Below, in pieces: positions 1-8,767 of a DNA stretch of 64,000 bases. The DNA is from Pseudobythopirellula maris (GTDB lineage Bacteria > Planctomycetota > Planctomycetia > Pirellulales > Lacipirellulaceae). Under the pieces are notes generated by a model. It was not told the DNA's origin. It ran no database searches and saw nothing but the letters and a program-made list of their open reading frames with translations. The position numbers were made by a program, and so were the translations under genes. Where the stretch lies: assembly GCF_007859945.1 (NCBI RefSeq), contig NZ_SJPQ01000002.1, positions 1,032,279-1,096,278 of the forward strand, given 5' to 3'. The first letter of the stretch is position 1, and every line of letters starts with the position of its first letter.

Positions 1-396
1 CGCGCACAAAACTCGCGATCAATTCAGCCGGTTGTGAGGGAAGTAACCGTTCGATGAATCGCGCCTTACCGCAGCGGTTGGCGACGTTTGGCGCCGGTCG
101 CAACGTTCGTACACACCCGCGCGACGGAGCCGTTGTCAAAGCCGGCGCCACCCCTCCACCCGATGCGGGTAGCGCGTTCCCGCCAGCGGCTCCGAAGACA
201 TTTCGGGAACGCGAAACCGCATGACGCAAGCGAAATCTCGCATTTGGCGAGCTAAGTTTGAGGGTCGGCAGCGGTCCGCCGCTAACCAACTAAGGCCCCC
301 GCCTGCTGGCAGTTTACTCACAGAGCGTTCCTTCAAGGGACGCCTCAACGTCACCTACCCGACCCCACGGCAATGTCGCAACCTGTGCAAGGCCTC
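1..396. other. Leader region upstream of the pilus operon
   Basis: No gene is supported in this stretch. Short open frames on the minus strand have no recognisable protein features. The region must carry the promoter of the pilus operon that follows, but no convincing -35/-10 pair could be picked out by eye. A Shine-Dalgarno-like AAGG lies just before the pilin ATG at 397. Confidence 0.5.
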
Positions 397-837
397 ATGA
401 AAATGAATAAGACAAAAAAAAATGGATTCACGCTTGTTGAACTGGTCGTCGTGATCTTGGTGCTCGGCATCTTGGCCGGCGTCGCCGCGCCGAAGTTCCT
501 CAGCACCTCGAGCGAGGCCGTCGACAACGGCCTGCAACACACGCTGACGATTGTCCGCGACGCGATCGAGATCTACATCGCCAAGAACGACGGCGCCAAG
601 CCGCCGAGCGACAGCGGCGCCAACTTCGTCGCCGCGATCGAACCGTACATCCGTGGCTCGTTCCCGGTCTGCCCCGTCGGTCCCGCGAAGAACGCCACGG
701 TCGAGATCGTGACCGCTGCGGGCGGCGACGCCGTGCCGACCGCGGGCTGGGCCTACAACTCCACCGACCAGACTTTCTTCTGCAACTACAGCGCCGAACT
801 CGCCAGCAAATCGGGCATCGACTACGACGAACTTTGA
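397..837 (+). CDS. Prepilin-type pseudopilin (type IV pilin/T2SS)
   Basis: A 146-residue protein that begins with a short basic leader (MKMNKTKKNG) followed by FTLVELVVVILVLGILAG. This is the class III prepilin signal, cut after G10 by a prepilin peptidase and methylated on Phe; the hydrophobic helix that follows anchors the subunit in the inner membrane before assembly. E5 of the mature protein is present. The C-terminal part has a Cys pair (in FPVCPVG and FFCNYS) that could form the D-region disulfide. An in-frame ATG at 373 would add eight residues, but 397 gives a normal short leader and has AAGG upstream. It is the first gene of the pilus/secretion operon, and no prepilin peptidase gene is nearby. 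Confidence 0.9.
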   Translation: MKMNKTKKNGFTLVELVVVILVLGILAGVAAPKFLSTSSEAVDNGLQHTLTIVRDAIEIYIAKNDGAKPPSDSGANFVAAIEPYIRGSFPVCPVGPAKNATVEIVTAAGGDAVPTAGWAYNSTDQTFFCNYSAELASKSGIDYDEL

Positions 838-889
838 TCCCGCTCGCGGTAAGAACGGCAGAGCGTTATCCCGTCCCTAGGCAAACGCC

Positions 890-1294
890 ATGGCTGCTAC
901 CGACTTTCAAGAAAAACCCTCGGTCCTGATCGCCGACGACAACGCGGCGCTCGCGCGGGTGGTGCAGATGGTGCTCACCCAGAGCGGCATGCGCGCCGAG
1001 GTCGCCCGCGACGGTCGCCAGGCCTACGCCGCGGCGATGAAGCACCCCTACGACCTGGTCATCACCGATCAGCAAATGCCGGAGATGACCGGCGTGGAGC
1101 TCTGCCGTGAGCTACGTAAGAGTAAGCGATACAGCGAGACGCCCCTGATCCTGTTGACGGCTAAGGGGATCGAGCTCGAGTTATCGAAACTGAAAGACGA
1201 GTTCGGGTTGACCGCTTGTTTCCCCAAGCCGTTCAGTCCCGCCGAGCTGGTGGCGGTTGTCCAAGAGACTCTCCGCGAGGCGACGGCGACCTGA
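890..1294 (+). CDS. Single-domain response regulator (CheY-like)
   Basis: A 134-residue stand-alone receiver domain. The acidic pair is D16-D17, the phospho-acceptor is D60 in VITDQQMPEMTG, T90 is the switch Thr and K113 (FPKPF) the conserved Lys. There is no output domain, so it presumably acts by protein-protein contact, either on the neighbouring kinase, the STAS protein or the pilus ATPase. It lies 52 bp after the pilin and 34 bp before the kinase, in the same direction. Family identity is clear; the partner is inferred from context only. Confidence 0.92.
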   Translation: MAATDFQEKPSVLIADDNAALARVVQMVLTQSGMRAEVARDGRQAYAAAMKHPYDLVITDQQMPEMTGVELCRELRKSKRYSETPLILLTAKGIELELSKLKDEFGLTACFPKPFSPAELVAVVQETLREATAT

Positions 1295-1328
1295 GCTGCG
1301 CCCGACCCCCCGCTCCGACGAGTCACCG

Positions 1329-3125
1329 ATGCGGATCCCGCTAAGCAAGAACCCATTCAGCAGGCAGCCGCTGGCCCGACGGGTCGTCGCCTACTACCTG
1401 TTCTTTTGCGTCGCCGCCGTGGCGTGGCTGCTGGTGGGGTCCGCCTGGACTTCCTACACACTCCACAGCCAGCGGGTGTCGGACAGCTGCTTGGCCCGAT
1501 TGGGCCAAACGGCCGCGACCGTCAAGGTCGCCCTGCTCCGAGACAACGCCGATAAGTCGCAGCGGATCGCCGACGCGCTACACCAACTCCAAAGGTCGGT
1601 CGACGCCAAGAGTTGCTCGGTCGTCGACACGCAAGGCAAGTTCGCGGCCCACACCGATCCCGACCGGGTCGGTGAGCCGGTCGGCGAGCCGGTCGGCGAG
1701 CGCAAGCAGTGGGGCGCCATCGAGACGATCCGCTACGAGGGGGCGAACGGCCGCTACAAGAACGAGTACCGCGCGGCGCTCTCGAGCGACGGCGCCGCGC
1801 TCGGCGAACTGCGTCTGACGGTCGACGAGATGCGCGGCGTCGACGCGTTCTCGATGGCGGTGAGCAACACCCCCACCGCCGTGCTGGCGCCCCTGGTTCT
1901 GATTTTCATCGGCGCGTTGGCGCTGGTCCGCATGACGCGTCCGCTCGACGAGATGCAGGATCAGCTCACGCGGGCGGCACGAACCTCAAAAACCGAGCGG
2001 CTGGAACTCGACCGACTCCGCCCCGCCACGGCGACCGCGCTCGGTTGGAACCGCTTGGTCGAGGAATTGAGCGAGAAGTCCACGGCCGAACCCGCCGCCC
2101 CGACGCCCGAGGTCGACCGCCGCCGCTCCGGCTTCGAAGAGATCGTGCAGGGGCTCTCCGACGGCGTGGCGGTCACCGACGCGGCGGGCCGTGTCGAATT
2201 CGCCAACCGAGCGATCGCCGCCCTGCTCGGCGCCGAAGAGCTCAGCGACCAATCGCTCGTCGAGTTGCTCGGCGACGCCGCCCCCAGCGCCGACACCGCG
2301 TGCCGCCGCACCGTCAGCGAGCTGCGTCGCGGCGAGGGCGAGGCGGAACGCGTGCTGCGCGTCGCCCGCCAGCCGCTCACCGAGGGCAAGGCGGGCAGGG
2401 CGCTGTGGTCGCTGCGCGACGTCACGCAGCAGAAGCTCGTCGAGCAAGCCCGCGATCAGTTCATCGACACCGCGACCCACGAGCTGCGCACGCCGCTCTC
2501 GAACATCCGCGCCTACTCCGAGACGCTCGCCACGGGCGACGTGGTCGACCTGGAGGCCGTCAAGGAATTCTGCACGATCATCAACAGCGAGGCGACTCGG
2601 CTCGGCCGGTTCGTCGACGACCTGCTGACGATCAGCTCGCTCGAGGTCGGCGCCCTGACGATCGAGCGTCACAACGTGATGGTCGACCGCCTCCTCAGCG
2701 AAGCCGCCATGAAGGCCAAGCCGCTGATGGAGCAGAAGCAGATCGAGTTCGAGGTGCAGGCGCCCGCCAAGCCGATCGAGATGAAGCTCGACAAGGACAA
2801 GATCGCCGCCGCGATCACGAACCTGCTCGGCAACGCCGCAAAATACACCCCCGAGGGGGGTCACGTGTCGCTCAAGGCGACCGCCCAGGGGGGCGAGCTC
2901 CGCATCGCCGTGGCCGACACGGGCCTCGGCATCGGCGAGGACGAGCACACCCGGGTGTTCGAGAAGTTCTTCCGCAGCGCGGACGAGCGGGTGCGCGACA
3001 CGACCGGCACCGGGCTCGGCTTGCCGCTGGCGCGTGAGGTCGCCCGCTTGCACGACGGCGACATCACGCTCGAGAGCAAGATCGGCCAAGGCAGCACGTT
3101 CACCCTCACACTCCCGATCGGGTAG
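1329..3125 (+). CDS. Membrane sensor histidine kinase with PAS domain
   Basis: A 598-residue protein. Order of parts: transmembrane helix about 19-40, extracytoplasmic sensor region, second transmembrane helix about 182-200, a linker, a PAS-like domain about 268-375 (SDGVAVTDAAGRVEFANRA), a HisKA dimerisation domain with phospho-accepting H384 in ATHELRTPLSN, and a HATPase domain with the N-box NLLGNAAKYTP, DTGLGIG and GTGLGLPLARE. The ATG at 1329 is chosen because the upstream in-frame start would overlap the response regulator gene. The extracytoplasmic part contains an in-frame VGEP repeat. It sits between the receiver protein and the STAS protein, 7 bp before the latter, and likely senses an envelope signal for the operon. 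Confidence 0.93.
   Translation: MRIPLSKNPFSRQPLARRVVAYYLFFCVAAVAWLLVGSAWTSYTLHSQRVSDSCLARLGQTAATVKVALLRDNADKSQRIADALHQLQRSVDAKSCSVVDTQGKFAAHTDPDRVGEPVGEPVGERKQWGAIETIRYEGANGRYKNEYRAALSSDGAALGELRLTVDEMRGVDAFSMAVSNTPTAVLAPLVLIFIGALALVRMTRPLDEMQDQLTRAARTSKTERLELDRLRPATATALGWNRLVEELSEKSTAEPAAPTPEVDRRRSGFEEIVQGLSDGVAVTDAAGRVEFANRAIAALLGAEELSDQSLVELLGDAAPSADTACRRTVSELRRGEGEAERVLRVARQPLTEGKAGRALWSLRDVTQQKLVEQARDQFIDTATHELRTPLSNIRAYSETLATGDVVDLEAVKEFCTIINSEATRLGRFVDDLLTISSLEVGALTIERHNVMVDRLLSEAAMKAKPLMEQKQIEFEVQAPAKPIEMKLDKDKIAAAITNLLGNAAKYTPEGGHVSLKATAQGGELRIAVADTGLGIGEDEHTRVFEKFFRSADERVRDTTGTGLGLPLAREVARLHDGDITLESKIGQGSTFTLTLPIG
1668..1700 (+). repeat. 12-bp tandem repeat inside the kinase gene
   Basis: Nearly three copies of the 12-base unit GTCGGCGAGCCG, in frame, encoding VGEPVGEPVGE in the extracytoplasmic sensor region. 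The first copy differs by one silent base. The unit length is a multiple of three, so copy-number change would alter the protein without a frameshift. Confidence 0.85.
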
Positions 3126-3132
3126 GCATGCC

Positions 3133-3468
3133 ATGTGCGACATAACCCATCAGGGAGCGGTGCTGGTCGTAACGCCAAGCGGTCCGCTCACCGCCGAACA
3201 GAACCCCGGCTTCGCTGCGACGGTCGTCGGCCGGCTCGACCCGGGTCTGCCGCAGGTGGTGGTCAATCTCCACTCGGCCCCGATCGCCGACAGCCAAGGC
3301 CTCGAGTCGCTGCTCGATCTCCAGGAGCACGCCGCCGGGCGCGGCGGCGAGGTCAAACTGGCCGGGGCCGGGCAGCTCCTCGACGAGGTGCTGCGCATCA
3401 CCGGCGTGGGCGACCGGTTCGAGCGGTTCCCCAACACGAAACTCGCCGTCGGGAGTTTCGCACGATGA
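3133..3468 (+). CDS. STAS-domain protein (anti-sigma factor antagonist type)
   Basis: A 111-residue single STAS domain with the SpoIIAA/RsbV-like layout: beta strand (GAVLVVTPSGPLTAEQ), VVNLHSAPIADSQGLESLLDLQ and a C-terminal helix after FERFPN. The conserved Ser of the DSxGL motif (ADSQGLE) is present and would be the phosphorylation site. No matching RsbW-like kinase is adjacent. The gene lies 7 bp after the histidine kinase and overlaps the ATPase gene by four bases (ATGA), so it is translationally coupled to the pilus machinery. The ATG at 3133 is preferred; the open frame upstream lies inside the kinase gene. Confidence 0.82.
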   Translation: MCDITHQGAVLVVTPSGPLTAEQNPGFAATVVGRLDPGLPQVVVNLHSAPIADSQGLESLLDLQEHAAGRGGEVKLAGAGQLLDEVLRITGVGDRFERFPNTKLAVGSFAR

Positions 3469-5231
3469 CCACGACACTTGAGGACCAACCGAAGGCGGCC
3501 GAGGCCGACGCCCGAACGGGCGGTGGCAAGATCGATCCCAGCGTCTTCACCGGGCCGTTGGGTCAGCGGCTCATCAGCGCCAACCTGCTCGACGACGAGG
3601 GCCTCGAGAAGGCCCTCATCCACCAGCAGGCCAGCGGCCAGCGACTGGGCGAAACACTGCTCGAGCTAGGCATCCTCAGCGAGGAGGAGCTGCTCCCGTT
3701 CATCGAGGATCAGCTCGGCGCCCGCGCGGTTCGTCTGCGCGAGGGCCTGCTCGACCCGCAGGCGGTGCACCGGATCCCCTTCGAGCTTGCCGAGGCGCTC
3801 GACTCGCTCGTGCTGTTCCACGTGCGCGACGAGCTCACCGTGGCGATGGACGACCCGAACGACCTCGACGCGATCGATCGCATCGAGGCGATCACGGGCC
3901 TGCGGGTGAGGCCCGTCTTCGCCTTCGGCGCGTCGCTCGGCCGCTGGCGCCGCCGCGCCTACGAGGCCGACTTCCGCGTCGACGCCGTCACGGCCGACCT
4001 CGACGACGACGCCCTCGAGCTGCGTAGCGACGCGACCGACATCGACATCACGAATGTCCACACGCTGGCCGACGGCAGCCCGGTCATCAACCTGGTCAAC
4101 TACCTGATGCTGCAAGCGGTGCGCAAGGGCGCGAGCGACATCCACATCGAGCCGGGACGCAAATCGGCCGTCGTGAGGTTCCGCATCGACGGTCAATTGG
4201 TCGAGGTGCTCACCCCGCGGCGAGACATCTACCCGGCGGTCGTTTCGCGTGTGAAGGTCATGGCCAAGATGGACATCGCCGAACACCGCGTCCCACAAGA
4301 CGGCCGCTGCCAAGTGGTCGCCGACGGCAAGGAGATCGACCTGCGCGTCTCGAGCATGCCCACGGTGCTCGGCGAGAAGGTCGTTATCCGCGTGCTCGAC
4401 AAGAAGCGGCTCACGTTCAACCTGAACGAGCTCGGCATGAACGAGGCGGTGCTCGGCACGGTGCGCGGCATGCTCACCAAGCCGCACGGGTTGATGCTGG
4501 TGACCGGCCCGACCGGCAGCGGCAAGACGACCACGCTTTACTCGGCGCTCGAGCTGATCAAGAGCGCGAGGAGCAACATCGTCACGGTCGAGGACCCGGT
4601 CGAGTACCAGATCGAGCAGGTCAACCAGGTGCAGGTCGACGCCACGCGGGGGGTCGGCTTTGTCGCCGCCCTGCGTTCGATCCTGCGTCAGGACCCCGAC
4701 GTGATCATGCTCGGCGAGATCCGCGACGGCGAGACCGCCGAGGTCGCCATCCGCGCCGCCCTGACCGGCCACCTCGTTCTGAGCACGCTCCACACGAACG
4801 ACAGCGCCAGCGCCCCGATGCGGATGGCCGACATGGGTGTCGAGCCTTACAAGATCGCGGCGGCGCTCGTGGGCGTGGTCGCGCAGCGGCTGGTACGCAC
4901 GATCTGCCCGCAATGCAAAACGCCCGAGTACCCGAGCACCGAGTACCTGCACTCGCTGGGCTACAAGGGCGAGAAGCGTCGCGCCTTCTCCCGAGGCGAG
5001 GGGTGCCGCGAGTGCTTCGACACCGGGTTCCGCGGCCGGCGGGCGATCTACGAGGTCCTCGACGTCACCCAGCCGGCCCGCACGGCGATCGCCGACGGCG
5101 CCAGCCCGACCGATCTCCGTGAACGTTTCGTCGCGCCGGGGTCGGGCACGCTGCTCGACGCCGGCTTTGAGCTGGCCGAACAAGAACACACCAGCCTGGC
5201 CGAAGTCTCGCGAGTCGCGTTGTTCGACTGA
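3465..5231 (+). CDS. GspE/PilB-type secretion ATPase
   Basis: A 588-residue hexameric ATPase that powers pilus extension or type II secretion. The N-terminal third is a MshEN/T2SSE_N-type domain (LGQRLISANLLDDEGLEKAL). The C-terminal part is the catalytic core: Walker A GPTGSGKTT at about 348-356, Asp box VTVEDPVEY, Walker B LGEIRDGETAE, His box TLHTNDS, and a tetracysteine zinc motif with C481, C484, C514 and C517. MshEN domains often bind c-di-GMP in this family, a possible link to the HD-GYP/PilZ pair at 60 kb. The start at 3465 overlaps the STAS stop by ATGA. No PilT-like retraction ATPase is present in the window. Confidence 0.96.
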   Translation: MTTTLEDQPKAAEADARTGGGKIDPSVFTGPLGQRLISANLLDDEGLEKALIHQQASGQRLGETLLELGILSEEELLPFIEDQLGARAVRLREGLLDPQAVHRIPFELAEALDSLVLFHVRDELTVAMDDPNDLDAIDRIEAITGLRVRPVFAFGASLGRWRRRAYEADFRVDAVTADLDDDALELRSDATDIDITNVHTLADGSPVINLVNYLMLQAVRKGASDIHIEPGRKSAVVRFRIDGQLVEVLTPRRDIYPAVVSRVKVMAKMDIAEHRVPQDGRCQVVADGKEIDLRVSSMPTVLGEKVVIRVLDKKRLTFNLNELGMNEAVLGTVRGMLTKPHGLMLVTGPTGSGKTTTLYSALELIKSARSNIVTVEDPVEYQIEQVNQVQVDATRGVGFVAALRSILRQDPDVIMLGEIRDGETAEVAIRAALTGHLVLSTLHTNDSASAPMRMADMGVEPYKIAAALVGVVAQRLVRTICPQCKTPEYPSTEYLHSLGYKGEKRRAFSRGEGCRECFDTGFRGRRAIYEVLDVTQPARTAIADGASPTDLRERFVAPGSGTLLDAGFELAEQEHTSLAEVSRVALFD

Positions 5232-5269
5232 CGCCCACCCCCGTCCCATCCTCCGATCCAAAACCCCTC

Positions 5270-6472
5270 ATGTCCGCCCTGCTCGAACCGACGACGCTCG
5301 GAGGCGCCCCCGCGGCGAACGATCCGGCCGCGCGCCAGCCGGACGACGAACGCCTGCTGAAAGAAGTCACTCAGCAGGACGGCGAGGCGGCGATCGACAA
5401 CCTCGTGGCGCGACGCCGTGTGCGGCGCCGCGTGCCCCGCTCGGTGCTGGCCGACGCCAGCGCGCAGCTGGCGATCATGGTCCGCTCGGGCGTCGACCTC
5501 AGCTCGGCGATCGAGTCGCTCGCCGAGCAGTGCGAACACGCCCTGCTGGCGGCCATCCTGCGGCGGGTCAACGAGTCGGTCGTGGCCGGTGCGCGGCTCT
5601 CCGACGCCCTCGCCCAGCACCCCGAGGCGTTCGACGCGACCTTCGTCGCCACGGTCGCCTCGGCCGAGGCGTCTGGCAAGCTGGCGACCGTGCTGCAACA
5701 GATCACGGACATCCTGCGCGGCGAGGTGCGGCTCTCGCAGTCGATCGGCGCGATGGTCACGTACCCGATCTTGCTGATGGTCGTCTCGGGCGGGGTGGTC
5801 GCGTCGTTGGTGATCTTCGTGCTGCCGCGGTTCGCCCAGATATTCGAAGACTACGAGATGGACCTGCCCGCCCTGACGATCGCGCTGCTCGCCGTATCGA
5901 GCGAGTTGACCGTGCGTTGGTGGCTGTGGCTGCCGCTCGTGGCGGCGGCCTGCGTGGGAGTCGTGTTCGCCTGGACCAGCGAGGCGGGCCGGCGATGGAT
6001 CGACGGTTTGGCGCTCGAGAGCCCGCTGGTGAGCCGCGTGCTAAAGCCGCTGCACACCTCGCGCATGTGCCGCATGATCAGTCTGCTCACGAACAGCGGC
6101 GTGCCGTTGCTCGAGAGCGTGCGCCTGACGCGTCGCGCGATGACCAACCACGCCTACCAGATGCTGCTCGACGACGTCGACTCGGCGGTGACGCAGGGAC
6201 GCAACATGGCGTCGGTGCTCAACGAATCGGAGATCGTGCCGAAGGCGGCCCGTCAGATGCTCTCCACGGGCGAGCAGACCGGCAACGTCGGCGAGGTCTC
6301 GGGCTTGGTCAGCGAGTTCTACGAGCACGAGGCCGAGAACCAACTGCGGCAGCTGATCCGCATCGCCGAGCCGCTGATCACCGTGGTGATGGGCGCCATC
6401 GTCGCGGTTGTGGTGCTCGCCGTCATGCTGCCGGTGTTCGACCTCTCCTCGGTGGGGGGAGCGGGACGATGA
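5270..6472 (+). CDS. GspF/PilC-type inner-membrane platform protein
   Basis: A 400-residue polytopic membrane protein with two T2SSF repeats. The first follows the conserved start LAIMVRSGVDLSSAIESLAEQ; the second has MCRMISLLTNSGVPLLESV and ends with the EPLITVVMGAIVAVVVLAVM membrane segment. It anchors the ATPase to the inner membrane and moves pilin subunits into the fibre. It begins 38 bp after the ATPase and overlaps the next gene by ATGA. The N-terminal about 45 residues are variable and hydrophilic, which is normal in this family. Confidence 0.95.
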   Translation: MSALLEPTTLGGAPAANDPAARQPDDERLLKEVTQQDGEAAIDNLVARRRVRRRVPRSVLADASAQLAIMVRSGVDLSSAIESLAEQCEHALLAAILRRVNESVVAGARLSDALAQHPEAFDATFVATVASAEASGKLATVLQQITDILRGEVRLSQSIGAMVTYPILLMVVSGGVVASLVIFVLPRFAQIFEDYEMDLPALTIALLAVSSELTVRWWLWLPLVAAACVGVVFAWTSEAGRRWIDGLALESPLVSRVLKPLHTSRMCRMISLLTNSGVPLLESVRLTRRAMTNHAYQMLLDDVDSAVTQGRNMASVLNESEIVPKAARQMLSTGEQTGNVGEVSGLVSEFYEHEAENQLRQLIRIAEPLITVVMGAIVAVVVLAVMLPVFDLSSVGGAGR

Positions 6473-7533
6473 CCCCATCGAAACTCAACTCATTGCTAGG
6501 CGTGGCCAAGCAAGGCTGGATCGGGGCCGACCTCGGCGCCGCCGCCGTGAAGGTCGCTCAGGTCACGCGCCGACGCGGAAGCTACTCGATCGCCGCCGCG
6601 GCGCTCGTTGATCGCGACCGCCCTTGGGAAACGGACCCCGCTCAAGACCCCGTCGAAGAGACTTCGGCCGACGCCCTGCTGGCCGGCTCCTCGTTGTGCA
6701 ACGCGCTCAGCGGTCGCGACGCGGCGGCGGTGGTCTCGATGTCGCGTTGCGAGCACGCCGCGGTCAAAGCCCCCACAACGGTCGAGCGGCTCGACGAGAG
6801 CGAAGTCCGCCGCCGGGCGGCGGTGCTCGCCCTGCCGGGGCTCGATTCCTGCCAGCTCGGATGGTGGCCCGGGGCCGCCGAGCGCTCGGGCGACGCGGTC
6901 TCGTGGAACCTGATCGGGCTCGACCGCGACCTCTCCGACCGCGTGGCGCGCGAGGTGGTCAACGCCGGCTGGGACTGCCGACTGATCGACGCGATGCCGT
7001 GGTGCCTCGCCCGTGCGGTCGGACTCGTTCGCGGCGCCGACCAAGACAAAACCTTCGCGACGCTCGACATCGGCTACGACCGCGCCGTGCTGTGCCTCGT
7101 GCAATCGGGCCGGCCCGTGTTTGTTCGCGCGTTGCGCGGCGTCGGGCTGCGCGACGCCCTCGGGATCGTGAGGAACGACCTGGGCCTCGACGCCGGCGAC
7201 GCCGACCTGTTGCTCCGGCGGGCGACCGAGGGGAAGTCGCGGGCCGATACTGCCTCGCCGCTCGACGAAACCGTATTGAACCTCGCCGACGAGACGGCTC
7301 GCACCCTCGCGTTCTGGCGCGGCAAATCGGCCGGCCTCGAGCCCGGCCGAGTCTGGCTCTTCGGCGGCGGCGCGCTGCTGCCCGGCGTGGCGCCCGCCGT
7401 GGCCGAGGCGACAAGCACCGAGGCTTCGGTGTGGAGCTTGCCGTTCGACAACGAGGAGGCGTCGGTGTGGCCGGCCCCGCTGTTCGGGGCCGCCGCCGGT
7501 CTCTCGGCCCTCGCATGGAGTGTTGGCCGATGA
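6469..7533 (+). CDS. PilM-like actin-fold assembly protein
   Basis: A 354-residue cytoplasmic protein of the PilM/GspL-cytoplasmic (actin-like ATPase) fold. Phosphate-1 loop: WIGADLGAAAVKVAQV. Phosphate-2 region: FATLDIGYDRAVLCLV. Adenosine motif: WLFGGGALLPGV. In type IV pilus systems PilM binds the N-terminal tail of PilN and connects the alignment complex to the ATPase. Both ends overlap neighbours by four bases (ATGA), showing tight translational coupling. The start at 6469 is chosen for this coupling; open frame further upstream lies within the platform gene. Confidence 0.85.
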   Translation: MTPSKLNSLLGVAKQGWIGADLGAAAVKVAQVTRRRGSYSIAAAALVDRDRPWETDPAQDPVEETSADALLAGSSLCNALSGRDAAAVVSMSRCEHAAVKAPTTVERLDESEVRRRAAVLALPGLDSCQLGWWPGAAERSGDAVSWNLIGLDRDLSDRVAREVVNAGWDCRLIDAMPWCLARAVGLVRGADQDKTFATLDIGYDRAVLCLVQSGRPVFVRALRGVGLRDALGIVRNDLGLDAGDADLLLRRATEGKSRADTASPLDETVLNLADETARTLAFWRGKSAGLEPGRVWLFGGGALLPGVAPAVAEATSTEASVWSLPFDNEEASVWPAPLFGAAAGLSALAWSVGR

Positions 7534-8096
7534 AACACTACATGAATCTCACCACCCCGCAGCACCGCCTGCGGCGCGAAACGCTGCGGCTGGTCCGCCT
7601 CTGGGTCTGGCTGTTCGTTGTGCTTGCCGGGGCGGGGGCCATGGCGATCCTCGCCCAATCGGTCCGCAGCGATCAGATCCAACGCGAGATGCTCGCCGCC
7701 GAGGCGCGGTTCGAGCCTTCCCGCGTGCTGATGCACACCACCTCCGCCAAGCGGACCGAGCTGAGCGGACTGCTAGCCGATGAGTCCGAGGTGCTCGAGC
7801 TATCGACCAAGCCCTCGCCAGTCACGTTGCTCGGACGCGTCAGCCAGGCCGCCGCCGCCTGCGACGGCCAGTTGCGCGTGCGCGAGTTGCAGCTCATGCA
7901 ACCGAGCGTCGCAGCGGGCGCCCCCGGACGCCTCATGCTGCAAGCCGAGGCGATCGTCGGCTTCGACCCCGAGATATTCCTGCGGGCGCTCAAGCGGCCG
8001 CCGCTCGATTCGGTCGAGCTGATCGAATCGGGCCTCGCATCGGAAAACGGCGCCGAGCTGCAAACGCTCGACATCGAGTGCCGATTCCAGCCCTAG
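7530..8096 (+). CDS. PilN-like inner-membrane alignment protein
   Basis: A 188-residue protein with a short cytoplasmic tail rich in Arg, one transmembrane helix (about 25-45, WVWLFVVLAGAGAMAILAQ) and a periplasmic part with a coiled-coil followed by an alpha/beta domain. This is the layout of PilN (or the C-terminal half of GspL). Sequence similarity to PilN is weak by eye, so the call rests on topology and on the position between PilM-like and PilO-like genes. It starts by ATGA overlap with the PilM-like gene. Confidence 0.65.
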   Translation: MKHYMNLTTPQHRLRRETLRLVRLWVWLFVVLAGAGAMAILAQSVRSDQIQREMLAAEARFEPSRVLMHTTSAKRTELSGLLADESEVLELSTKPSPVTLLGRVSQAAAACDGQLRVRELQLMQPSVAAGAPGRLMLQAEAIVGFDPEIFLRALKRPPLDSVELIESGLASENGAELQTLDIECRFQP

Positions 8097-8152
8097 CAGA
8101 GTTTCCGCCGCCGCCCCAAGACGATCCCCTAAACGATCCCCCAACGATTCCT

Positions 8153-8767
8153 ATGGCCTCGACATTCGGCGCTCTCCGCCTGAACGTGACCGACCGCCTC
8201 GCCGCTGGCGGCCGGGTGGCCGTGAACGGCGTGTGCGCAGCGATCTGCCTGACGGGGCTCGCTTTCGAGTGGCGTGGCGTTTACGCCCCGATCGCCGCCG
8301 ACACTCGCCACTACCGTGAGCGGACCGATCAGTTGGTGCAGATGGTGGGCGAGTCGGTCGGGATCGACCAGAAGCACCAACGGCTCAACCGAGTCGAATC
8401 AGAAATCCAGGAGGCCCTCGGCGACACGCTCGCCCGGCTGCCCGACACGCCGCTCGAGGCCGACTTCGCCCGCCAGCTGCGCCAGCACGCCTCGTCGGCG
8501 GGTTTCGGGCTGACACAGCTAGCGGTCGGTTCCCGGGTGGAGCGCGACGCCACCGGCTCGGTGGTCATCAGCTGCGGCGGCCAAGCCAACCACGCCGAGC
8601 TGTGCGACTTTCTTGCCAGGGTTCACCAAGGCCCGCGGATCGCCACGGTCGGCTCGCTGACGGTCTCTGCGAACGACAATCCACGCCGTCATTCCTTCGA
8701 AATCCAATTCAACCTGCATTACCGGATCAAACCACGCGATACAGAGAGTACGGAGGATCTCCTATGA
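8153..8767 (+). CDS. PilO/GspM-like alignment protein
   Basis: A 204-residue protein with one transmembrane helix near residues 25-40 (VAVNGVCAAICLTGLAFEW), a predicted periplasmic coiled-coil (YRERTDQLVQMVGESVG) and a ferredoxin-like C-terminal domain (SAGFGLTQLAV, GQANHAELCDFLARV). The ATG at 8153 is preferred over a GTG at 8078, which would overlap the previous gene by 19 bases and add a proline-rich stretch. It would pair with the PilN-like protein in the inner-membrane ring. Assignment rests on topology and synteny. Confidence 0.65.
   Translation: MASTFGALRLNVTDRLAAGGRVAVNGVCAAICLTGLAFEWRGVYAPIAADTRHYRERTDQLVQMVGESVGIDQKHQRLNRVESEIQEALGDTLARLPDTPLEADFARQLRQHASSAGFGLTQLAVGSRVERDATGSVVISCGGQANHAELCDFLARVHQGPRIATVGSLTVSANDNPRRHSFEIQFNLHYRIKPRDTESTEDLL

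Noticed and set aside
1709-3037. Long Arg-rich open frame of 442 codons on the plus strand inside the kinase gene
   Set aside because: It is a frame shadow of the kinase gene: Arg/Ala-rich, no domain, while the kinase frame has all its motifs.
4837-6468. Long upstream extension of the PilM-like gene
   Set aside because: The extension lies inside the ATPase and platform genes; the ATGA-coupled start at 6469 is a better fit.
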